A stretch of DNA of 64,000 nt from Chloroflexota bacterium. GTDB taxonomy: Bacteria; Chloroflexota; Chloroflexia; Chloroflexales; Herpetosiphonaceae. Positions 44,300 through 50,976 of this stretch are shown here, piece after piece. Position 1 is the stretch's first letter. Each line of letters begins with the position of its first letter. The notes under the pieces are model-generated. The model saw only the letters and a program-made list of their open reading frames with translations, made no database searches and was not told where the DNA came from. The stretch lies in contig JAIUOC010000009.1 in NCBI GenBank assembly GCA_020161265.1, forward strand, positions 186,001-250,000. Direction: 5' to 3'. Position numbers and translations under genes: made by a program.

Positions 44300-45415
44300 A
44301 TGGAACTATGTGCTGAAACCAACGATGCGGCGTTCAATGTCCGATTAGCAGCTTTAGGTCGTGTGCCGGTTTCGATGTCGTTCGAGTTAACCGAGCGCTG
44401 CAACTTAAATTGCCAGCATTGCTATATCAACTTACCAGTTAATCACCAAGCTGCCCGCCAACGTGAGCTTTCGACCGACGAATGCAAACGGCTTTTCGAC
44501 GAAATGGCGGCAGCAGGCACGCTTTGGTTGCTGCTGACTGGCGGCGAAATTATGGTGCGGCGCGATTTTGAAGAGCTGTATCTCTACGCGCGTAACCTTG
44601 GCTTTGTGATTTCGATCTACAGCAACGCCACAATGATCACCCGCCAACGCGCCGAATTTTTGAGCCAATATAAGCCGCATTTGGTCGAAGTAACTTTGTA
44701 TGGAGCCACCGCCGAAACCTACGAAACTGTAACCCGCGTGCCTGGCTCGTTTGCCAAGTGTATGCAAGGTTTGGCGCTGTTGGCCGAATATGAGATTGAT
44801 GTGGTGCTCAAAACCGTCTTGCTGAACATCAATTCACACGAATTTTTGGCAATGAAGGCCGTTGCCGAGCACTATGGCTGGGATTTCCGCTACGATGGCA
44901 TGATTCACCCACGCTTAAATGGCGATCGTTTTCCAACCACCTTACGGCTTAGCCCCGAAGAGCTGATCGAAATTGAAAAACTCGATCCGCAGCGGGTCGA
45001 AGAATGGCAAGATTACTGCAACGGGTTTTTGGGCTACCAAATGAAGGGTGGCGAAAAAACCTTCACCTGTGGCGCAGCCAATAAATCGGGCCATGTTGAT
45101 GCCTATGGGATGGTCAGCCCGTGTATGATTACCCGTACCCGCGCTGTCGATTGGCGAGCAACCAATTTTATGGAAGTCTGGGATGGCTACTTGGCCGATG
45201 TGCGCGAAACCCGCAACACCGAAGCCACTGCCTGCCACTCCTGCGAAATGTCTTTGGTCTGTACCAATTGTCCAGGTTGGTCGGCCTTAGAACGTAACAC
45301 GTTGGAAAATCGCCCCATTGAGTGGGTGTGTGATAGTACGAAGGCGCGAGTTTCTGCTTTTGCCGAAAATGCCGACCGTTGGATCAATAATGCAATTTGT
45401 CTAGAGGTTCGCTAA
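44300..45415 (+). CDS. Radical SAM/SPASM peptide-modifying enzyme
   Basis: A 371-residue radical S-adenosylmethionine enzyme with a C-terminal SPASM domain. The first cluster is bound by C34, C38 and C41 (ERCNLNCQHCYIN). Later segments LLTGGEIMVRRDF and EVTLYGATAETYETVTRVPG follow the fold of PqqE/AnSME-type peptide enzymes. Auxiliary-cluster cysteines lie in FTCGAANKSGHVDAYGMVSP and its following Cys, and in CHSCEMSLVCTNCPGW. Neighbouring PqqD-like protein, precursor peptide and kinase genes make a peptide substrate very likely. The chemistry (thioether, carbon-carbon or carbon-oxygen bond, or epimerisation) cannot be read from sequence. The precursor gene starts 22 bp after it. Confidence 0.93.
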   Translation: MELCAETNDAAFNVRLAALGRVPVSMSFELTERCNLNCQHCYINLPVNHQAARQRELSTDECKRLFDEMAAAGTLWLLLTGGEIMVRRDFEELYLYARNLGFVISIYSNATMITRQRAEFLSQYKPHLVEVTLYGATAETYETVTRVPGSFAKCMQGLALLAEYEIDVVLKTVLLNINSHEFLAMKAVAEHYGWDFRYDGMIHPRLNGDRFPTTLRLSPEELIEIEKLDPQRVEEWQDYCNGFLGYQMKGGEKTFTCGAANKSGHVDAYGMVSPCMITRTRAVDWRATNFMEVWDGYLADVRETRNTEATACHSCEMSLVCTNCPGWSALERNTLENRPIEWVCDSTKARVSAFAENADRWINNAICLEVR

Positions 45416-45437
45416 CCTCGTACCGGGAGGATGTCTC

Positions 45438-45608
45438 ATGGCACAACAATCATCAAGCCAGCCCGAGCGCAAGCCACGCAAAGCCTACGTCAAACCAACG
45501 ATCGAAACGGTTGGCTTGCGGATCAAAGAAGATGTGTTGGCAGTTTGTCGCACGACCAGCAGTGCTACATCAGGCGCAAATTGTAAAATTACACCCTGTT
45601 TTACCTAG
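45438..45608 (+). CDS. Putative RiPP precursor peptide
   Basis: A 56-residue open frame, smaller than usual gene-calling cut-offs, with GGGAGG 7 bp before its ATG. The basic N-terminal leader contains Y17-V-K-P20-T-I22-E-T-V-G26, matching the YxxPx(L/I)xxxG motif that RRE domains bind in lasso-peptide and related leaders. The C-terminal 20 residues (CRTTSSATSGANCKITPCFT) are Ser/Thr-rich with C37, C49 and C54, and form the probable core. Its position between the radical SAM gene and an HprK-like kinase gene supports this. The product, cleavage site and modifications are unknown. Confidence 0.8.
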   Translation: MAQQSSSQPERKPRKAYVKPTIETVGLRIKEDVLAVCRTTSSATSGANCKITPCFT

Positions 45609-45622
45609 GCGTTATTTTCACC

Positions 45623-46453
45623 ATGGTTATGCTTACAATTGGCGGTTGTCGGCTGGCACTTGATCTGCCAACTTGGCCAGCAATGGTCGATCAACAATTT
45701 CAAACGACCAACACAACCGCCGATCTGACGATTCTTAGCTGTGCTGCCGCTGACCGCTACCCGCTTGGTCAGCGGCTTTTTCAGGCCGATCAAGTTTGGG
45801 CGCTCTGGCAATCTGCGCATGTTCGCAGCATTGTTGGCCACCCACCAACCCATGCTGAGCCATTGTGGGTGCTGCAACAAACCGCCAGCGATACATGGTT
45901 ATTAAGCCATGATCCCAGCATTAGTGCCGCCGAAGTGCTGTTCGATTACCCCGCTTTGCAGCTGATTTTGATCGAATGGCTCAGCACCAATCAAGGTGGC
46001 TTATTGCATGCTTGCGGCCTGATCGATGGTGAACAAGGCTTACTCTTAGTTGGTCCACCAGGTGTGGGCAAATCGACTTCAGCCCGCTTATGGCATAGCG
46101 CTGGAGCCTGCATTTTGAGCGACGATCGCGTGATTGTGCGCTGGCAAAATGGGCAGCTTTGGGCTTATGGCACACCTTGGTATAGCAGCGCTGGCTTGAT
46201 CGCGGCCCAAGCTGCCCCAGTTCGGGCGATTTGCTACCTCAGCCACGGACAAACTAATCGAGCCACCAGTTTGAGTAGCGCTCAGGCCTTGCGCCATTGG
46301 TTGCCAGAACAATTTCTACCCTTGTGGAATCCGATCGCACTTGATCAGTCCTTGCAGGTTGCCGATTATGCTACTAGCAAGCTGGACCAATGGCACTTGG
46401 CGTTTGTGCCCGATTCTGAGGTAATTAGTTATGTGCGCCAACAGCTTGGCTGA
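45623..46453 (+). CDS. HprK-like kinase of the RiPP locus
   Basis: A 276-residue protein of the HPr kinase/PEP carboxykinase-like group found in peptide-modification clusters. The variable N-terminus (about 1-110) is followed by LLHACGLID, the P-loop GPPGVGKST (144-152), and ILSDDRVIVRW (about 164-174), which in HPr kinases carries the Asp pair near the active site. In lasso-peptide clusters, related kinases phosphorylate a Ser of the peptide; here Ser/Thr in the precursor core are candidates. It starts 14 bp after the precursor gene and overlaps the next gene by 23 bp. Role inferred from context. Confidence 0.82.
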   Translation: MVMLTIGGCRLALDLPTWPAMVDQQFQTTNTTADLTILSCAAADRYPLGQRLFQADQVWALWQSAHVRSIVGHPPTHAEPLWVLQQTASDTWLLSHDPSISAAEVLFDYPALQLILIEWLSTNQGGLLHACGLIDGEQGLLLVGPPGVGKSTSARLWHSAGACILSDDRVIVRWQNGQLWAYGTPWYSSAGLIAAQAAPVRAICYLSHGQTNRATSLSSAQALRHWLPEQFLPLWNPIALDQSLQVADYATSKLDQWHLAFVPDSEVISYVRQQLG

Positions 46454-46871
46454 ACGAGTGCTAAGCGCCGCCGAGGCTTATGATTTGGCGCAGATCGTGG
46501 TGCAGGCTGGTGGGCAATTAGAACTTCAAGTTGCGGGCCGCAGCATGCATCCCATCTTACCCGACCAAACGTTAGTAACAATTGCAGGCTTGCCCAATCG
46601 TATCCCACTAGGCAGCGTGGTTTTGGCCAAAGTTGGTCAACGGGTGGTTATTCATCGCTTGCTTTGGCGTAAACAAGCACACTATTTGATTGCTGGCGAT
46701 GCTTGCCCCTATTTCGATGGCTGGATCGAACGCTCGGCAATTGTGGCTCAAGCAGTAACCTGGCAGGCTGCCGAAAAATCATTGAGCATGAGTAATGGTT
46801 GGCGTTGGTATCAATGGAGTTTGGCGTGGTTGCGCCATGCACGGCGTTGGTTAATTCATCATTTGAGGTAA
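46431..46871 (+). CDS. S24/S26 signal peptidase-like protein
   Basis: A 146-residue protein resembling the catalytic core of ER/SipW-type signal peptidases. S38 lies in AGRSMHPIL (nucleophile), H75 in QRVVIHRLLW (ER-type catalytic base in place of Lys) and D90 in LIAGDACPYF. There is no clear N-terminal membrane anchor; the C-terminal part (WRWYQWSLAWLRHARRW) is aromatic and basic and might touch the membrane. Genes like this accompany several radical SAM and lasso-type RiPP loci and could remove the leader or process an exported product. It starts inside the 3' end of the kinase gene. Confidence 0.75.
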   Translation: MCANSLAERVLSAAEAYDLAQIVVQAGGQLELQVAGRSMHPILPDQTLVTIAGLPNRIPLGSVVLAKVGQRVVIHRLLWRKQAHYLIAGDACPYFDGWIERSAIVAQAVTWQAAEKSLSMSNGWRWYQWSLAWLRHARRWLIHHLR

Positions 46872-46873
46872 GT

Positions 46874-49800
46874 ATGCTACAACGTTGGTTAATTGGTTGT
46901 TTGGTTGTGTCGCTGATGCTGATTCGGCAGCCCGTGGTTGCCCAAATTACCACGGCAACGCTTACGCTGCAACGCCACGACCAACAACTGTATATCAACG
47001 TGCAATTACCTAAACCAACCCTGCAAACCAATAGCATCAACATTGCAGGCTGGCAAAATGATGCCACGCCTGATCAGCCCGCCTTACCGCGATCAACCCA
47101 CTGGTTAGTTGTGCCAGCAGGCTACCAACTCAGACTAAAATCGATTAATCCCCAACAGCTACAACGCTATCATCAACAACTAAGCCTCAATCCCAGCAGT
47201 GGTTGGCAGGTTGATCCACTCGCACCAAGCAAGGCCATAGCGCTAAGCGCACCCAGCGCAGCCGTCAAACAAGCTCAATATCCAACAACATGGGCCAGCC
47301 TTGGTCAGAGCGTCCAAGTGCGCGAGCAACAACTTGTGCCGCTAACGATTTTTGGGGCGCAATGGCAACCAAGCAAACAGCAAGTAGTTGTACCAAGCTC
47401 AATCGATATAGCTCTAGAATTCGTGGCAAGTGCCGAGCAACGCAGCTTGCGAGCTGATCCATTTTGGAATCAACTGCTGCGCCAACAAGTGCTCAATCCT
47501 AGCGATCTACAAAATCCAGCATTACGCCCAACCTTTACCACCACCACGCCAGTAACCAATGGGGTGCGAGTGAGTTTTGCCAACCCTGGTATCAGCGAAA
47601 TTCGTTGGAGCGATTTGCAAGCGGCGGGCGTACCAAGCCAATGGCTCAATCAATCGGCCAATTTACAACTATGGCAAGGGCGTAATCAACTGCCACGGTT
47701 GCTGACTGCGACTGGCATGATTTTTTATCTACCGCCCTACAATCGCGATCAAAGCCACCAAGGCAGAGTGATTGTGCGCTGGAATGCGCAGCAACCAGGC
47801 AATGTATTAGTTAGCGAATCAGTCAATTCGGCCAACCCAAACCTGAGCTACTACAGCGAAACCTTGCGCTTGGAAGAGCAAAAACTCTATCTGAGCGCCT
47901 TTCCGGCCAGCGGCACAAATCGTTGGTGGTGGCAATATTGGTATAGCCCAGGCTCCGGCCAAAGCGCTCAGCCTTTACAGATTAATTGGAATTTGGATAA
48001 TGCAGCTCGCTTCGATCAGCCAGCCCGTTTGCGGTTGCGCTTGCATGGCGGCAAACTTGGCAATCGGCATCAAGCCGAAATTCGCCTGAACAATCGTTTG
48101 CTCACAACAGTCACAATGACCGGCTTTCAACTGCTTGAGCCAACGATTAACCTGCCAAGTGGCTGGCTTAGCACAACCAACCAACTCACAATTACCCCAA
48201 TGAGCACCGAGCGCGAAACCAGCTTTCTCGATTGGGTTGAGCTAGAGTATCAGCGTCAAGCGCAGGCAGTCGCGGGCCAATTGCAATGGTCAAGCAGCCA
48301 AGCCAACCAAAGCATTAGCAATATCACCAGCGAAAATCCGTTGCTATTTGATGTGCAAACGCCCTTGGCTCCGCGCCGCTTGATTGGCTGGAACTTGCAG
48401 CAAGGCCAATTAAGCTGGCAAACCAGTGGCAATCGCCGCTATCTTGTGCAAAGCCAACGCCAAACACCGTTGAGCAGCGTTTGGTTTAGCCAGCCCGATT
48501 TGAGCAGCAGCCAGCAAGCCGATTATTTGCTGATTAGCTATAACCCAGCCAACTCCACGAGTTGGAGTGATGCATTGCAACCATTAATTGCTCAACGCGC
48601 CAGCCAAGGCCTCAAGCCGTTATTAATTGATGTGCAGCAGATTTACGATCAATTTGGCGACGGGCGCGTTGATCAACAGGCGATCGCCGATTTTATCAAG
48701 TATGCCTATCGCAACTGGCAAGCACCAGCGCCTAGTTTTGTGGTGTTGGTTGGCGATGGCACGGCTGATCCGCACGATTATGCTGATATTATTGGCCGAC
48801 CCGTGACCAATTTTATTCCGCCCTATTTGGCTGATGTTGACCCGTGGTTGCGCGAAACTGCTGCCGACAATCGCTATGTGACAGTTGCTGGCAACGATAA
48901 TTTGCCCGATTTGTTTTTGGGGCGAATTCCAGCGCGTTCGCTGAGCGATGTTGAACATGTAGTTGCGAAAATATTAAGCTACGAAGCCACGCCCGACAAC
49001 GCCGATTGGCTGGACAAGCTGTTGTTTATCGCCGATGATCCAGATGTATCGGGCGATTTTCCCTGGCTTTCAAACGAGGTGGTGGAAATTTTGCCGCCAA
49101 CGGTTGACGATCAACAACTCTATTACACACCCAACACCAATCTGACGAATTTTCGGGCAGAAATCGTTAATCAGATCAACGCTGGCCAATTTTTGGTGAA
49201 TTATGTTGGCCATGCGGGCATCGATGTCTGGGCTGATCCGACGATTTTCAATCAGCAATCGATAGCAAGTTTAAGCAATAGCGCCTTGCCGTTGATGCTC
49301 TCACTGAGTTGCTACGCTGGTCATTATCAACAAAACGACCTTGAATCGTTGGCCGAAATGCTGGTGTTGAAGCCTGAGCATGGAGCAGTTGGCATGTGGG
49401 CGGCCAGTGGTTTAGGCATCGCCCATGGTCATGATTATCTGAATCGTGGGTTTGTAAACTCCATAATCAACGATGGTTGGCGTTTGGTTGGCCCAGCAAC
49501 AATTCAAGGCAAGCTTGATTTAGCAGCGGCTAATATCTCGCCCGATTTGCTCGACACCTTTACTTTTTTTGGTGATCCGGCGCTGCGTTTGCCCTTACCG
49601 ACCAGCAATACTTGGCAACCACAGGCCGATTATTACGAAGTTTTGCAATATTCGCAGGCCAATCGGCTAACCCCATTAGCGAATGATCAAGCCAATTTTA
49701 GCCAAATTATCAGCCTTGAACAACCACAGCATGGCCAGGTTTGGCTCGATGCAGATCAACGCAGCGTTCGCTACACGCCTGATCCCGTTTATAATGGGCT

Positions 49801-49924
49801 TGATTCATTTCGCTATCAGGTGCGCAATTTAAGCTTGAATCAAACCCTAAGTGCAACAGTGACGATTAGCGTAACCGCGATTGCGCCGCAGCTCTACCTA
49901 CCATTAGCCATCGCAGATTATTAA
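46874..49924 (+). CDS. Gingipain-like cysteine peptidase (C25)
   Basis: A 1016-residue exported protein. A signal peptide (LIGCLVVSLMLIRQPVVAQ) is followed by a long beta-rich N-terminal half, then the C25 domain (about 555-910) with FVVLVGDGTADPHDY, catalytic H780 (NYVGHAGIDVW) and C813 (LSLSCYAGHY). The C-terminal ~85 residues are a cadherin/Big-like module (LANDQANFSQIISLE...YTPDPVYNG). The start at 46874 has GAGG 5 bp upstream and lies 2 bp after the S26-like gene, so it is probably cotranscribed with the RiPP genes. Its substrate is unknown; Type IX or other secretion signals are not evident. Confidence 0.88.
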   Translation: MLQRWLIGCLVVSLMLIRQPVVAQITTATLTLQRHDQQLYINVQLPKPTLQTNSINIAGWQNDATPDQPALPRSTHWLVVPAGYQLRLKSINPQQLQRYHQQLSLNPSSGWQVDPLAPSKAIALSAPSAAVKQAQYPTTWASLGQSVQVREQQLVPLTIFGAQWQPSKQQVVVPSSIDIALEFVASAEQRSLRADPFWNQLLRQQVLNPSDLQNPALRPTFTTTTPVTNGVRVSFANPGISEIRWSDLQAAGVPSQWLNQSANLQLWQGRNQLPRLLTATGMIFYLPPYNRDQSHQGRVIVRWNAQQPGNVLVSESVNSANPNLSYYSETLRLEEQKLYLSAFPASGTNRWWWQYWYSPGSGQSAQPLQINWNLDNAARFDQPARLRLRLHGGKLGNRHQAEIRLNNRLLTTVTMTGFQLLEPTINLPSGWLSTTNQLTITPMSTERETSFLDWVELEYQRQAQAVAGQLQWSSSQANQSISNITSENPLLFDVQTPLAPRRLIGWNLQQGQLSWQTSGNRRYLVQSQRQTPLSSVWFSQPDLSSSQQADYLLISYNPANSTSWSDALQPLIAQRASQGLKPLLIDVQQIYDQFGDGRVDQQAIADFIKYAYRNWQAPAPSFVVLVGDGTADPHDYADIIGRPVTNFIPPYLADVDPWLRETAADNRYVTVAGNDNLPDLFLGRIPARSLSDVEHVVAKILSYEATPDNADWLDKLLFIADDPDVSGDFPWLSNEVVEILPPTVDDQQLYYTPNTNLTNFRAEIVNQINAGQFLVNYVGHAGIDVWADPTIFNQQSIASLSNSALPLMLSLSCYAGHYQQNDLESLAEMLVLKPEHGAVGMWAASGLGIAHGHDYLNRGFVNSIINDGWRLVGPATIQGKLDLAAANISPDLLDTFTFFGDPALRLPLPTSNTWQPQADYYEVLQYSQANRLTPLANDQANFSQIISLEQPQHGQVWLDADQRSVRYTPDPVYNGLDSFRYQVRNLSLNQTLSATVTISVTAIAPQLYLPLAIADY

Positions 49925-49988
49925 GAATTTGCTTTACAATCAGCGGGCAAAATAACGCTTTAATGCGATATGTAGCCTTTTAGTCCTA

Positions 49989-50017
49989 TTGCGCAATTGT
50001 AAAGAGAGCTATATAAT
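49989..50017 (+). promoter_or_regulatory. Sigma-70 promoter of the sortase gene
   Basis: TTGCGC (49989-49994), a 17-bp spacer and a perfect TATAAT (50012-50017) lie 21 bp before the predicted TTG start. A very short leader is implied. Confidence 0.6.
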
Positions 50018-50037
50018 TTGCGCCATTCTAGGGATGA

Positions 50038-50946
50038 TTGAAGCATATAGAGTACGAGTTTGTAGTGGTACAACCGCCAACCATCGATTCGACACACGAC
50101 GATTTGGGCTTGCTTCAAGAATTGCTGGCAGCACCACCACCAGTGCGTTCGTCATTGCATCGGCCAGCCCAACTCCGTTCGCTCAAAGAAGAGCGGAAGA
50201 CTGCACTTCAGGGTTATCGTTTCCGTGGGGTGCTTGACGCTATTTTAGTGCGCTCGGAACGTTTGTTGATTGTTGGGGTAATCATCTTTTTTGGTTATTG
50301 GGTGGTCAACATCTACGGACGAGATTGGTGGTATGCCCGTAACAATCCGGCGGCTCCAGCTGTGGCTTGGGAAGCACTCGCCCCGGGAGCTAGTGCCGCT
50401 GAACTTGATCGAGTACTAGGCCAACAATTACCAGTAATTGCTCCCGCCATCAGTGCGGCTGCACCCGATTATCTTGTGCCTGCTCAGGCGTTTATTTTGC
50501 CACCTGCATCGCCAACCCCAACGCCTGATCCCATGAGCTTTATTCCCAAACGGATGATCGTGCCAACAATGGAGCTTGATAGTCCGGTGCGTGAAGTATT
50601 TTTGCGCGATGGTATTTGGGAAGTTGCCGATTATGCTGTGGGTTATCATCATGGCACGGCCTTACCAGGCAAAGGGAATAGCGTTTTTGCTGGGCATGCA
50701 GGTATTCGTGGTAGTGTTTTCGCCCGCCTGAATGAACTTCAGATTGGTCAAGATATCTACGTCGAAACTGCCGATACCCGTTATCATTATCAAGTCCAAA
50801 CAATTCAACAAGTTTGGCCAAACCAAGTCGAAGTTATGTATCCAACCGAGCAAGCAATTATCACGATGATCACATGTACTGCGTGGGACACCCAACGGTT
50901 GGTGGTCAAAGCTCGGCTGATTGATCAGGCAGCGCTCTCCTCTTAA
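50038..50946 (+). CDS. Class E-like sortase
   Basis: A 302-residue transpeptidase that anchors secreted proteins through a C-terminal sorting signal. A cytoplasmic Pro-rich N-terminus of ~75 residues is followed by a membrane segment (about 76-93) and an extracellular sortase barrel. The catalytic triad is H220 (NSVFAGHAGIRGS), C280 (ITMITCTAWD) and R287 (TQRLVVKAR). The TTG start at 50038 has no strong ribosome-binding site; GTG codons at about 50063 are alternatives. The next gene, 30 bp downstream, encodes a protein ending in an IPATG sorting signal and is the likely substrate. Confidence 0.88.
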   Translation: MKHIEYEFVVVQPPTIDSTHDDLGLLQELLAAPPPVRSSLHRPAQLRSLKEERKTALQGYRFRGVLDAILVRSERLLIVGVIIFFGYWVVNIYGRDWWYARNNPAAPAVAWEALAPGASAAELDRVLGQQLPVIAPAISAAAPDYLVPAQAFILPPASPTPTPDPMSFIPKRMIVPTMELDSPVREVFLRDGIWEVADYAVGYHHGTALPGKGNSVFAGHAGIRGSVFARLNELQIGQDIYVETADTRYHYQVQTIQQVWPNQVEVMYPTEQAIITMITCTAWDTQRLVVKARLIDQAALSS

Positions 50947-50976
50947 TTGCGGAGGCAATAGATCGAGGGGTTTCGC

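Noticed and set aside
49989-50237. An open frame overlapping the sortase start
   Set aside because: It lies in another frame, crosses the promoter and encodes nothing recognisable.
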